The position numbers and the translations under genes are program-made. Positions 8,680 to 18,355 of a DNA stretch of 64,000 nt are shown piece after piece. This DNA is from Cytophagales bacterium. Lineage in GTDB: Bacteria > Bacteroidota > Bacteroidia > Cytophagales > Cyclobacteriaceae. The DNA is taken from the NCBI GenBank assembly GCA_017303795.1, contig JAFLBR010000004.1, forward strand, positions 124,001-188,000, given 5' to 3'. Each line of letters starts with the position of its first letter. The first letter of the stretch is position 1. A model generated the notes under the pieces. That model was not told the origin of the DNA. It saw only the letters and a program-made list of their open reading frames with translations, and searched no databases.

Positions 8680-11508
8680 TCAGTTTGCGCCAATCAGGGT
8701 AAAGGCACCCCAGTAATAAGGTTGCGGATATTGCTGTCTTGTAATTTGCATGGCCTGCCGGTATGCTTCTGAAATATTGTTGGTGCGCAGATATTGTTCA
8801 TAGAATGCATCCATAAACGTAACGGTTGCTTCATCGCTTATTTTCCAGAGCGAACCCATAACCGATCTGGCACCAGCCAATTGAAATGCGCGTTGCAAAC
8901 CCCACACGCCTTCGCCACTCTGAATTTCGCCTAGCCCAGTTTCGCAAGCGGAAAGTACTACTAATCTGGTATCCGGTAAATCGAGTTGGGTTACTTCATA
9001 AGCGGTAAGAAATCCATCTTCATACAACGCATAATCTGAAACAGAAAGGGGTTCAGTATCGGCCGCGCCCGCTAAAATCAATTTTGATTTTAGATAGGTA
9101 TCTGCTTTGGAAAGTTGATCGAACTGACCATGCGTGGCAAGGTGTAATACAGCCGGACTCTTCAATCCTTTTACATTCGATTCGTTGGCATCGGCTCCGG
9201 TTAACATTTTAATTTGAAATCCGCCACCGTCTGCTTTCGAGCTGATGAGTTCAACCTCTTTTTTGGTTCCGGGTAATTCTTCAATACCGGCCCGTGTGTT
9301 TTCGTTGGCTTCCACTGGCACTACTTCATTGCTTCGGTAAACGTTACCACCTTGTTTGCGACTCATTTCAAATCGTGGATTACCCACCAACACAATTGTT
9401 TTGTTGGGAAGGTTTGTATCGGCCACAGCCAACAAATCGCGACCCGTAGAAACACGTTTTACTTCAATTTCATCCAACACAAATTTTTTGGTAGCAGGGT
9501 TTTGCAACGCTACCGGATTAACAATGTGGTACACTCCATCGGCACTTACAATAACCGTTTTGGCTCCCTGAAGTTGTTCGTTGATTTTTTTCCAATACGT
9601 GTTATAACTATCCGTATCTTCCGATTGCGTGCGCACCCGATTTTGATAGTTACGCAGACTGCGAATTTCAAACGCTTCGCCTTCGCTAATCTGAAACAGA
9701 GTGGGTTTGCTTTCGCCCGGTTTTATTACGAGTGCCCAGTATTGAATTTTCGGTTTATCAAACTCGAAGTTATCGCGTTGCAGGCGCAGAATCTCTAAGT
9801 AAACATCGCCCTTCTTCAATCGGGCTTGTACATCCTGCCAACGAACCGGCTTCATAATATTTACTGCTACCAACTTCAGGTTTACTGCTCGTTCCAGGTC
9901 ACCAATGCGAACGGAAAGCCGGTTAATAGAATCGGCTGTGGCCGGATTGCCCGGAGGTTGTTGATAAAATGCTGCGAGCTTATCGCGCAGGCGTTTTATC
10001 TCTGCTATCTGCGCAAGCGTTACTTTGTCTTTGATTTTACGAAGTTGTTTTTCTTGCTCGCGGGTGGCATCGAGAATAAGGCCTTTGGTTTGCAGAATTT
10101 TGTTGAGCAGTTCACCGGTTTGATCATTACCTTTTTCGGTAAGCAGCAAGAGCAGCGAATAGTAGCGCTCCAACTCTTTTGTATAGTTTTTAAAGAACTC
10201 GCGCTTTTCGTTTTCAGTAAAGTATTGGAAGTTTTGAATGAGGTTTTTTTCTTCTTCAGCAATAATGGATTGGGCTTGCGTTAACGCAGTAGTAAGTTGA
10301 TTGGATTTTACTTTGAGGTTGAGGTAGTAGGGATTAATCCAGGAATAATTATTTGCTACATGTCCGTAATTTTCAATTTTATTGAGTTGTCTAATTAAGC
10401 CGAATGTCTCATTATAATTTTTTTCTGCCTCCTGAAAGTCACCCTTTAATTGATTAAATAGGCTGCGTTCAATCAATGTAGTCGTGTATTTCTCTGCTAA
10501 TGTTGGTTGATTCGTCTTCATTGCACTTATCACGAGGTGAACCGCTGATCCAAAAAGTTTATTCGAGATTCTACTGTACTCTTGCGCTCTTGAGACTTGC
10601 ATGCGAATAGAATCTGGTATGCTTGGGTCAGAGAAGGTAGTAATAGAGGTTTGTTGTGCCTCATCCATGAATTTGTAAACTAATTTTAAATCTTCACTAG
10701 ATTGTTGGGCATAGGGAAGGCATTCTTCAAATTTATATTGCTGAAAATAGGAATTTGCAAGTCTGCCGGAATAATCCAATCTACGGCTTACAACAAGTTG
10801 CTCTTTCATTCTTTTCATGGATTCTTCGTACACAACCTTTGCTTTTAAAAGCTGTTGTTTGGTCTCTTCGGGCCATGCGGGATTTATCTTATAGACTGAG
10901 TCTGCCGGTTGCACATTATAATCTAAACTTCCCGACTCAGCTAACTGCTTTAATTGAAGTAACACTTGTATTGCTTCTTCATATTGTTCTGCGCGATAAA
11001 GGCTCATCCCCATTTCTGCATAAAATGCCTGTCTTATAATCGGATTACTATGACTTTCGAGGAATTTACTTTTGGTTTCCAGAAAGCGAAAGCTTTTCTC
11101 ATACAAGTGAGTTGCATTATAAACCGCACTAAGGCCGAGATACACATGAGCGATAGATTCACTGGATACTTGTGAATATCCGCGATTATAAAATGGAAAA
11201 TTTTTCTCATAAGCATTGATAGCTTCAAAATAAAATTGTGCGGCCTTGGAATAATCACCAGCCAATTTTACGTATGAAACTGCTGTAAATCTGGCATTAA
11301 AGTATTCTTCATCTTCGTTGGTGAAGTTTTTATCTACAAACAGAAACAACGTCTGAATAGCTTTGCTCTTGTCTTTGGAGTAATGAACTGCGTTAATCAA
11401 CCTATCATACTCCGTATAATCAACTTGGCGGGTGCGAACCCGGTTTTCCTGCCCGCGCAGCGTAAAGGAGAATAAAAGCAAAATAAAAAGGCCCGTTAAA
11501 AATCGCAT
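8680..11508 (-). CDS. Exported TPR protein with C-terminal CHAT caspase-like peptidase domain
   Basis: A 942-residue protein with a signal peptide (LLLFSFTLRGQ), a long helical region with TPR-like repeats (about 30-430), a coiled-coil-like linker (430-570) and a C-terminal CHAT domain. CHAT domains are caspase/separase-type cysteine peptidases. The expected catalytic residues are present: HLATHG (His789 and His793) and the Cys of VVLSACETGLG (Cys855). These are followed by the signature GEGVWGLQRAFQLAGARSV and SLWKISDEAT. The signal peptide places it in the periplasm or on the surface, unlike cytoplasmic CHAT effectors of defence systems. It precedes the TPM genes on the same strand with a 67-base gap. 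The substrate is unknown. Confidence 0.92.
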   Translation of the reverse strand: MRFLTGLFILLLFSFTLRGQENRVRTRQVDYTEYDRLINAVHYSKDKSKAIQTLFLFVDKNFTNEDEEYFNARFTAVSYVKLAGDYSKAAQFYFEAINAYEKNFPFYNRGYSQVSSESIAHVYLGLSAVYNATHLYEKSFRFLETKSKFLESHSNPIIRQAFYAEMGMSLYRAEQYEEAIQVLLQLKQLAESGSLDYNVQPADSVYKINPAWPEETKQQLLKAKVVYEESMKRMKEQLVVSRRLDYSGRLANSYFQQYKFEECLPYAQQSSEDLKLVYKFMDEAQQTSITTFSDPSIPDSIRMQVSRAQEYSRISNKLFGSAVHLVISAMKTNQPTLAEKYTTTLIERSLFNQLKGDFQEAEKNYNETFGLIRQLNKIENYGHVANNYSWINPYYLNLKVKSNQLTTALTQAQSIIAEEEKNLIQNFQYFTENEKREFFKNYTKELERYYSLLLLLTEKGNDQTGELLNKILQTKGLILDATREQEKQLRKIKDKVTLAQIAEIKRLRDKLAAFYQQPPGNPATADSINRLSVRIGDLERAVNLKLVAVNIMKPVRWQDVQARLKKGDVYLEILRLQRDNFEFDKPKIQYWALVIKPGESKPTLFQISEGEAFEIRSLRNYQNRVRTQSEDTDSYNTYWKKINEQLQGAKTVIVSADGVYHIVNPVALQNPATKKFVLDEIEVKRVSTGRDLLAVADTNLPNKTIVLVGNPRFEMSRKQGGNVYRSNEVVPVEANENTRAGIEELPGTKKEVELISSKADGGGFQIKMLTGADANESNVKGLKSPAVLHLATHGQFDQLSKADTYLKSKLILAGAADTEPLSVSDYALYEDGFLTAYEVTQLDLPDTRLVVLSACETGLGEIQSGEGVWGLQRAFQLAGARSVMGSLWKISDEATVTFMDAFYEQYLRTNNISEAYRQAMQITRQQYPQPYYWGAFTLIGAN

Positions 11509-11547
11509 GTTGGGAAAACAACTTCTTGCAACTTACTTATAAACCCG

Positions 11548-11576
11548 TTGCCGTAAAATCAATTTGACTATTTTAG
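11548..11576 (+). promoter_or_regulatory. Promoter of the ABC permease operon
   Basis: TTG (11548-11550) and TATTTTAG (11569-11576, one mismatch to TAnnTTTG) are separated by 18 bases. The ATG follows 4 bases later, so the message would be leaderless or nearly so. It lies in the 72-base divergent gap shared with the CHAT gene. Confidence 0.5.
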
Positions 11577-11580
11577 CGGA

Positions 11581-13059
11581 ATGATCACCACCTTACTTTC
11601 GCATGGCTGGAAAAAATTCAAGCGCTCTGTAGCGTTCGAAAAAGAATTGGCCACCAATATTTTTCTGGGCCTTATTGCCATCATGGTTTTTGGGTATGCT
11701 ATTGCGCTGGGCTTCTTTCTGGAAAAAATTATAACCAACGGGTTTAATCAACCCGATAGCGTGGGGTTTCTAAACGGCTTGTTGTTTTATTATTTCGGCT
11801 TTGAGTTTATGCTGCGCTACTTCATGCAAAGCACACCTGCGTTAGATGTGCAACCTTATTTGCACTTGCCGGTTAGTCGCAGGTACCTGGTGCATTACAT
11901 GCTTATCAAATCGCTGTTGCATCTACTTAACTTCTTGGCACTGGTGTTATTTGCTCCGTTTGCTTTTACAGCCGTAGCCACACAGGCGGGGGCTTCGGCA
12001 GGCGTATGGTTGTTGTCCATTTACCTGATCAGTCTGTGTTTACATTATCTCGTGCTGATTTTTAAAAAGGGACTGGACGATACCATTATTGGTTTTTTGG
12101 TACTAACCGGAGTGCTGGGCGTTTTTGCACTGGCTGATTATTATAACTGGTTTAACGTTTCAAAAATTTCGGCAGCCGGGTTTAAATTTATACTCAGCAA
12201 CCCAATGGCGATTGTAGGTTTACTCGCACTCTTATTAGCCATCTACTATTTTAATTTTACGTACTTTTTACGGAACATGTATTCGGAAGAGCTTACTCCG
12301 AATAAAAGTTCTAAAGACAGCGCTTCGCAAAACCTGGCCTTTCTGCAAAGCTTCGGCATGTTGGGTGAGTGGGCCAATCTTGAAGTAAAATTAATCTTAC
12401 GCAACAAGCGTACCCGCAGTCTGCTTATGCTTAGTGCATTCTTTTTATTTTATGGACTAATCTTCTACACCAACAAAACCTACACCGAAGGCTTGCCGGG
12501 CTTTCTTTTGTTTGTGGCCATATTTATTACCGGCATTTTCATGATTAACTATGGGCAGTTTTTGTTTAGCTGGCAAAGCAATCACTTTGATTTTACTTTG
12601 ACCAGACCGGTCTCGCTTGCACAAGTTGTTGAGTCGAAATACTGGTTGTTATGTGGCATTACAGTAATCTGTTTTGTGCTTAGCATTCCGTATGTCTATT
12701 TCGGGTGGCATATCTTGCTTACCCATCTCGCGGCAGCGTTGTTCAACATGGGCGTTAATGTTTTTGTAATCATGAACCTTGCCATGTGGAATCCTAAAAA
12801 AATTGATCTTACCAAAAGCAGTATGATGAACCATCAGGGTGTGGGTGCCGCCCAATGGGTTATGGGGATTCCGGTTTTGCTTTCGCCCTATTTATTCTAT
12901 TTACCGTTTAGTATTGCCGGCTACCCCACACGAGGTGTGGTTGCTGTTGGGCTGGTTGGTATTATCGGGTTGGTATTCCGAACCAAATTATTATCACTTA
13001 CAACAAAACGATTACAAGAACGCAGGTATGCCATTGCTGCCGGCTTTAGAAAAGATTAA
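11581..13059 (+). CDS. DUF5687 family ABC transporter membrane subunit
   Basis: A 492-residue polytopic membrane protein with about 11-12 hydrophobic segments, typical of DUF5687, a Bacteroidota family found next to an ABC ATPase. The N-terminus SHGWKKFKRSVAFEKEL and the central LEVKLILRNKRTRSLLML are cytoplasmic, basic stretches usual in these permeases. The ATPase gene starts 5 bases after its stop, so they form an exporter pair. The substrate cannot be read from sequence. The ATG lies just after a promoter-like element. Confidence 0.85.
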   Translation: MITTLLSHGWKKFKRSVAFEKELATNIFLGLIAIMVFGYAIALGFFLEKIITNGFNQPDSVGFLNGLLFYYFGFEFMLRYFMQSTPALDVQPYLHLPVSRRYLVHYMLIKSLLHLLNFLALVLFAPFAFTAVATQAGASAGVWLLSIYLISLCLHYLVLIFKKGLDDTIIGFLVLTGVLGVFALADYYNWFNVSKISAAGFKFILSNPMAIVGLLALLLAIYYFNFTYFLRNMYSEELTPNKSSKDSASQNLAFLQSFGMLGEWANLEVKLILRNKRTRSLLMLSAFFLFYGLIFYTNKTYTEGLPGFLLFVAIFITGIFMINYGQFLFSWQSNHFDFTLTRPVSLAQVVESKYWLLCGITVICFVLSIPYVYFGWHILLTHLAAALFNMGVNVFVIMNLAMWNPKKIDLTKSSMMNHQGVGAAQWVMGIPVLLSPYLFYLPFSIAGYPTRGVVAVGLVGIIGLVFRTKLLSLTTKRLQERRYAIAAGFRKD

Positions 13060-13064
13060 TACTT

Positions 13065-13757
13065 ATGATTTCAATTTCTTCCCTATCGAAAACGTACGGC
13101 ACTGAGCCGGTTGTTAATGTTTCAAGTCTATCCATCCGCAAAGGTGAAAGCTTTGGCCTGGTGGGTAATAATGGTGCCGGTAAAACAACTTTGTTTCGCA
13201 TGATTCTGGATTTGATTCGCCCGACAGAAGGCAGCGTAACCATAGAAGGTAAAGACGTGCAAGGCAATGATGAGTGGAAACATTATGTGGGCTCGTACTT
13301 AGATGAGGGTTTCTTGATTCCATACCTCACACCCGATGAGTATTTTAATTTTGTGGGCAAACTACATAGCTACAGCGATGCTGACCTCAGTCAGTTTCTG
13401 CAAAAGTTTGAAGAGCTATTTAATGGTGAGATTACCGGTAAGAAAAAACACATTGGCGATCTATCGAAAGGAAATTTAAAAAAGGTAGGCATTGCAGCGG
13501 CCTTCATGGGTAATCCACAAGTAGTAATTCTGGACGAGCCTTTCGAAAATCTTGATCCCACTTCACAAATCCGCTTAAAGCGACTCTTGCAACAGGAAAG
13601 AGAAACACGTGCTGTTACGTATCTCATCTCCAGCCATGATTTAAACCACGTAACTGAAATTTGTGGCCGCATTGTTATCCTTGAAAAAGGAAAAGTGGTG
13701 AAAGATATGGAGGGCGGAGATTTACTGGCACAATTAGAAGAATACTTTAAGGCATAA
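13065..13757 (+). CDS. ABC transporter ATP-binding protein partner of the DUF5687 permease
   Basis: A 230-residue ATPase. Walker A is GNNGAGKT, Walker B VVILDEPFENLDP and the H-loop SSHDLNHV. The signature is LSKGNLKK rather than LSGGQ, a deviation common in ABC-2-type exporter ATPases. ATP hydrolysis should drive the DUF5687 subunit encoded 5 bases upstream. The next gene starts two bases downstream, so three genes share one transcript. Confidence 0.92.
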   Translation: MISISSLSKTYGTEPVVNVSSLSIRKGESFGLVGNNGAGKTTLFRMILDLIRPTEGSVTIEGKDVQGNDEWKHYVGSYLDEGFLIPYLTPDEYFNFVGKLHSYSDADLSQFLQKFEELFNGEITGKKKHIGDLSKGNLKKVGIAAAFMGNPQVVILDEPFENLDPTSQIRLKRLLQQERETRAVTYLISSHDLNHVTEICGRIVILEKGKVVKDMEGGDLLAQLEEYFKA

Positions 13758-13759
13758 GT

Positions 13760-14743
13760 TTGAAACTTTTATTCTTTCTGCTGTCACTCGCTTCGTTTAC
13801 GTATGCACAAGATTCGTTGCGTGTAAGTATTGGGCGGGTTGGTTCTGCACGCGATACGCTTACGCAAACCCAAGGCGGATTTGTTTTAGCGGGTGGTGGC
13901 AAAGATGTAGATGCAGCTATGAAGTGGTTGCTTACGCGAAGTGGTGGTGGTGATGTCGTGATCATTCGTGCGTCTGGTTCGGTGGGATATAATGATTACC
14001 TGTTTGAACTTCACCCTGTAAATTCTGCAGAAACATTACTGATTGATTCCCGCGAAAAAGCGATGCTCCCGGAAACGGCTGAGAAAATCAGAAATGCTGA
14101 AGCGTTGTTTATTGCCGGAGGCGATCAATGGAATTATGTAAAGTATTGGAAGGACACAGAAGTATCGAAAGCCATAAAATTTTTAATCGAAGAAAAGAAA
14201 GTACCCGTTGGTGGAACGAGTGCCGGATGCGCGGTGCTCACCGAATTTATTTTTGATGCGCAGTTTGATACCGTGGTTTCTGCCGATGCGCTTGCCAACC
14301 CTTACGCGCAAGCGGTGGGTATTTCAAAAAGTTTTATCACGATACCATTTTTAAAAAACACCATTGCCGATCAGCATTACTCGCAACGCAACCGGCAAGG
14401 AAGGCATGTAACATTTATGGCCCGCATGATGCAGGATTTTAAAATTAAAAACCCAAAAGGAATTGCCGCAGATGAACGCACCGCAGTTTGCATTGACGCA
14501 CAAGGAAATGCATTTGTGTTTGGATCGGGAAAAGCATTTTTTATTTCTGCAAACAAGAAGCCAACACAATGCACCCCCAATAAATCACTTACGTGGGATC
14601 AGAAAGATGCATTAGCGGTTTGGTATTATCAGGCAACAGAACAAGGCACGGCTGCATTTAATCTTAACCAATGGCCAACGCAAAAAACAAATGCGTATTG
14701 GAGTGTGAAGGCGGGAGAGTTAGTTGAGAATGTAAATCACTAA
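13760..14743 (+). CDS. Exported S51 family peptidase (cyanophycinase-like)
   Basis: A 327-residue exported serine peptidase of the S51/cyanophycinase family. The signal peptide MKLLFFLLSLASFTYAQ begins at a TTG codon two bases after the ATPase stop; no ATG is available near, so TTG is the likely start. Motifs are FVLAGGGKDVDAAMKWLL, FIAGGDQWNY and the nucleophile elbow GGTSAGCAV (Ser154). Cyanophycinases cut aspartate-backbone polymers, but many Bacteroidota homologues have no known substrate. The coupling to an exporter is suggestive, not proof, of a shared peptide substrate. Confidence 0.87.
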   Translation: MKLLFFLLSLASFTYAQDSLRVSIGRVGSARDTLTQTQGGFVLAGGGKDVDAAMKWLLTRSGGGDVVIIRASGSVGYNDYLFELHPVNSAETLLIDSREKAMLPETAEKIRNAEALFIAGGDQWNYVKYWKDTEVSKAIKFLIEEKKVPVGGTSAGCAVLTEFIFDAQFDTVVSADALANPYAQAVGISKSFITIPFLKNTIADQHYSQRNRQGRHVTFMARMMQDFKIKNPKGIAADERTAVCIDAQGNAFVFGSGKAFFISANKKPTQCTPNKSLTWDQKDALAVWYYQATEQGTAAFNLNQWPTQKTNAYWSVKAGELVENVNH

Positions 14744-14782
14744 ACTGAACGCACCCTTTTGGGTACTGATAAGTGTCCTCAA

Positions 14783-16726
14783 TTAGTTTGACACTGAGAT
14801 AATTTTTTCCAGATAAACAGGTTGGTTCTGATTTGTTACTCCTTGCAGCACAATCCTGTAATTGCCGGGCATATCGGAGGTGAAGAATGTAGCACCGTAC
14901 CCTTTAGGGCCTTCGTATTTCAACTCTGGGTTCCAATAAAGGGTAGAGCGGTAGTCGGACACAGTTTGATCTTGCACAATACTTTTATAATCAGGGCTAA
15001 CAAAAGTAAGCGGTCGATTAAACCCCCTCAGTTCAATGGTGGGGGTTGTGTCCTCAGGGCGCGAAAACCGATTGAATCCCTCCTTGAGGTAAACAGCTAT
15101 AATTCCATTACGTCCCTGCTCTCCATATAGGACATTCATTTTTCTACTTACTTCAATTCGATCTACCATGTTAATATCCAGATTTTGTAATACGGTGGCC
15201 GCAGAACCACCAACCGGAACATCATTTATTAATACTAGAGGTTCAGTACTTGTACTGATTGACCCAGCACGGCTAAACCGGATTTCACATGGGTTGCTTG
15301 CACAGTTGATTAGTAATCCAGGTATCTTACCTTGAAGTGACAGCAGCAAGTTACCAAAATTCAGCAGGCCTTCTGCTTTTACAATTTTATCAGCACCACC
15401 CCTGATTCCCTTCTGTTGTGAATTCTCAAATCGGTTTGCCCGGACCTCCACTTCTTCCAGCATCTTTACTTCAGGAGGCGCCAGATAATCAGCTAGCATG
15501 CGTTGTGTGCTTTGGGCCGATTCTGTGTTAAACCAATAACCAGGAACAATTAGATTTAACACATCGTCTGTTTCTTTTTCAAGTTGTATCCGTCCATAAA
15601 ATTCACTTCCCTTTTTACCTCTTTTAGCTTTGTAAAAATAGGTTATTGAGTCATAAAATTTCAGGCCATTAACTTGAAACCATCCTTTCTCATCAGTTAA
15701 AAATTCAAGTGCTTCAGACATGTCTTCCCTCATTAAGCTAAGCGTAACTTGTTTACCGGTTTTATATTCTGAAACAAACTGGCCTGTGAATCGAACTCCT
15801 TTTTCCACAATCTGATCAATTGAAACCGGAGGTTCTTTGTCAATACTCTTATCCAAATACCAATTCTGTCTAATTGTCGCTTCCGGAATACGGGCAACCT
15901 GAGTTAAATCGGTTACAGCTATTGCATAATTTCCTTGAGGCAGGTTTTGTAAAGTAACATCTACTCGCTGCCGCAGGCCATAGCTGTTTAAATTTGTTTG
16001 AATAACATAGCCCTCCGAAACAGGTGCAGCAGTATCCGAGAAAGGCAGCGCTCTTTCGGTTAAATTCAAAACCGGAATACTCTTGTAGAAGAAATGATTT
16101 GTTCCAAAATTATACATAAAGCGAGTATAGGCACGAAGGATATAATTACCACTCGGCAAATCATCAGGTAAAATAATACTTCCTGCCAACCGGCCACTGT
16201 CTAACGACAATACTTGCCGAGCCCAAACTTGAGACTGTTTGTTAATTAATTCAAGGTAAAGCACCCGGCTGAGCGAGTCTTTCTTCGTACTATCCAATTG
16301 GTTAAGAAATGCTTTCGTCCAAATAATCTCACCCGGATAGTAATAGGGTTTATCCGTAACTACGAAAACCTTTTCGCGATAACGATTTAATTCAGAAAGC
16401 AATGGGCTTAATGGAGGCAGTTGTTCTTCCTCTAATCTGATCATTAATGTAGTAACCGGGGTTTTTAAATTTACCTTCAGGGTAACAAATGCATAACCAG
16501 TGCAGGAAACTTTTAATTCAAGTTCACCGGAAGGCAGTCCGGAAAATTCAAAAACTCCAAAACTATTGGTGTTGGTTTCAAGCGGTAAGTACTGTGCCTG
16601 AATTTTTGCTTTTACAAGCGGTTTTTGAGTGACGGCATCTATAACCCGACCTTTTATTTGGACTTGAGCGGGCGCAGTAGATGCAGCCATAATTGAGATG
16701 GATATGAAAAAAATTCGCAAATTCAT
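14783..16726 (-). CDS. Surface protein with carboxypeptidase-like, MG2-like and TonB-plug domains but no barrel
   Basis: A 647-residue exported protein. After a signal peptide ending SIMAASTAPAQ comes a CarboxypepD_reg-like beta sandwich (IKGRVIDAVTQKPLVKAKI). An MG2-like region follows with VVTDKPYYYPGEIIWTKAFL, the macroglobulin signature. Near the C-terminus lies a TonB-receptor plug-like segment: LLLSLQGKIPGLLIN, then PLVLINDVPVG and IEVSRKMNVLYGEQGRNGII. No beta-barrel follows, so it cannot be a transporter by itself. This architecture recurs in Bacteroidota and is of unknown role. ATG 16726 is preferred to the TTG five codons upstream. The family is recognisable; the function is not. 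Confidence 0.8.
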   Translation of the reverse strand: MNLRIFFISISIMAASTAPAQVQIKGRVIDAVTQKPLVKAKIQAQYLPLETNTNSFGVFEFSGLPSGELELKVSCTGYAFVTLKVNLKTPVTTLMIRLEEEQLPPLSPLLSELNRYREKVFVVTDKPYYYPGEIIWTKAFLNQLDSTKKDSLSRVLYLELINKQSQVWARQVLSLDSGRLAGSIILPDDLPSGNYILRAYTRFMYNFGTNHFFYKSIPVLNLTERALPFSDTAAPVSEGYVIQTNLNSYGLRQRVDVTLQNLPQGNYAIAVTDLTQVARIPEATIRQNWYLDKSIDKEPPVSIDQIVEKGVRFTGQFVSEYKTGKQVTLSLMREDMSEALEFLTDEKGWFQVNGLKFYDSITYFYKAKRGKKGSEFYGRIQLEKETDDVLNLIVPGYWFNTESAQSTQRMLADYLAPPEVKMLEEVEVRANRFENSQQKGIRGGADKIVKAEGLLNFGNLLLSLQGKIPGLLINCASNPCEIRFSRAGSISTSTEPLVLINDVPVGGSAATVLQNLDINMVDRIEVSRKMNVLYGEQGRNGIIAVYLKEGFNRFSRPEDTTPTIELRGFNRPLTFVSPDYKSIVQDQTVSDYRSTLYWNPELKYEGPKGYGATFFTSDMPGNYRIVLQGVTNQNQPVYLEKIISVSN

Positions 16727-16849
16727 ATTGATAAATTTCAATACTAAGATATTAGAATAATGGATGTTCCGTCATCATTGGCATATCTACCATTGCAGCA
16801 AGACTGATTTATTTAAAGTATAGAAATGCTCATTCGTAGATCCTTGCTT

Positions 16850-18187
16850 TCAGATCTCCTTCCCTTTCCACTTGCCCGACTTCATATAGAAAAATGCCAT
16901 CGAAAACATACTAAGCCAATACACCCACTCACTTCCCCAGCCCCACGCCACAGAAAGGTTGAGGTATTCCAACACCACAAACACATACACCACATAGATT
17001 ACAATCGTAATCAATTCTATCATCAGGTTTACGCGCGAGTTGCCCGTGCCTGTAACGGCATTCAGCCAGATGGTACCGAACGACATCATCAGCAAGGCAA
17101 CGGAAACTATGCGCACAATCGGAACTGCTTCTGCAATAAATTCATCGCCCTGACTATAGAAAGCTAAAAACCATTCGGGTATCAGGTTAAGAATGATGAA
17201 GATGAAAAAGCAAATTCCCAAACTCATTCGCACAACTCTTCTGATTAGCGGCATTACTTCTTCTGTTCGGCCCTGCCCAATAATGTTACTCACCATAGTG
17301 TTAGTCGTGGCCGCAAATGCCCAACAAAAAATGCCGAACAAGCCAAAGATGTTGCGCATAGTATTGCTGATAGCCAATGCGCGTGGCCCGTGGTGTTCTA
17401 CCAGAATGTAAAAGTACTCCCAACTCATTATGCTAATAGCAAACTGCGCAATGAGCGGTGCTGAGATGGTGAGAATAATTTTAATTACAGACATGTCAAT
17501 TTTGGTTTGCTCAAAAAATGCAAACGATTTATGAATGCCTTTGAAATGTATTACCGCATAAATTACAATCAACCCCGATGCTTCTGCAATAATGGATGCA
17601 TAAGCGGCTCCGTTAAAACCGATTGCCGGAAATCCGTAATGGCCGAAGATCATCACATAATCTAACCCGATATTTACAAGGGCTTCGGCAAGCGTTCCCC
17701 AAACCAGAAACCGGGTTTGGTTGGTACCCACCAGCAATGCATTACGCATTACATACAAATACAAAAATGGCAAGCCCCAGATGCGGATCAAAAGAAAATC
17801 AATTACCTGCGTTGCTGTAGCGGCATCGTGAATAAACGTGCGCATTACTACCGGAGCCAACATATAAGTAAGCGCAATACCCATGGCCGCAATAACCAAT
17901 GCTACCCACACGCCATTATAAAACAACCGCCCTATTTCTTTTGGAAGATTTTGCCCCGCCCTGCGCGCAATCAGCGCCTGCAACCCATTGTTCAGTCCGT
18001 TGCCTATTACGGCAAAAATCAGGTAATACACTCCGGTTATTCCGGCACTGGCCAGTTCGCGCTCGCCCAACATGCCCAGAAAAATGTTGTTGGTAATAAA
18101 ATTGATCTGCGGCACCAGCATAGCAAGCGAAATGGGCAATGCCATGAACAAGATTTGTTTGTAGCCGGTATCTAAGCGCAGTTGCAT
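16850..18187 (-). CDS. MATE family multidrug/metabolite efflux transporter
   Basis: A 445-residue inner-membrane antiporter with about 12 transmembrane helices in two homologous halves. Typical MATE features are the N-terminal ALPISLAMLVPQINFITNNI, GNGLNNGLQALIARRAGQ, RNALLVGTNQTRFLVWGTL and the second-half MVSNIIGQGRTEEV. Members export cationic drugs or metabolites using a sodium or proton gradient; the substrate is not predictable. It faces the DUF885 gene across a 168-base gap. Confidence 0.92.
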   Translation of the reverse strand: MQLRLDTGYKQILFMALPISLAMLVPQINFITNNIFLGMLGERELASAGITGVYYLIFAVIGNGLNNGLQALIARRAGQNLPKEIGRLFYNGVWVALVIAAMGIALTYMLAPVVMRTFIHDAATATQVIDFLLIRIWGLPFLYLYVMRNALLVGTNQTRFLVWGTLAEALVNIGLDYVMIFGHYGFPAIGFNGAAYASIIAEASGLIVIYAVIHFKGIHKSFAFFEQTKIDMSVIKIILTISAPLIAQFAISIMSWEYFYILVEHHGPRALAISNTMRNIFGLFGIFCWAFAATTNTMVSNIIGQGRTEEVMPLIRRVVRMSLGICFFIFIILNLIPEWFLAFYSQGDEFIAEAVPIVRIVSVALLMMSFGTIWLNAVTGTGNSRVNLMIELITIVIYVVYVFVVLEYLNLSVAWGWGSEWVYWLSMFSMAFFYMKSGKWKGKEI

Positions 18188-18213
18188 AAAGCGGAGGCGA
18201 AGGTAATAATCTT

Positions 18214-18242
18214 CTATGTGCCCTTTGTGACTATGTGGTTAA
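18214..18242. repeat. Degenerate CTATGTG repeat upstream of the MATE gene
   Basis: CTATGTG (18214-18220) is repeated as CTATGTGGTTAA (18231-18242). The 12-base version occurs again, identically, at 33290-33301. It may be a decayed copy of the palindromic element there. Confidence 0.4.
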
Positions 18243-18355
18243 AGAATTTTACTTAAACATGGCATAAAACCGCATTAGTTACCGCCCATATTAATAACTA
18301 AATGAAATCTCCTTCTAAACTCTTTATCTTTCTACTTGAAAATTCAACTTTGTTT

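Noticed and set aside
9352-10284. Plus-strand open frames inside the CHAT gene
   Set aside because: They lie antisense to a well-supported 942-residue protein and show no recognisable motif.
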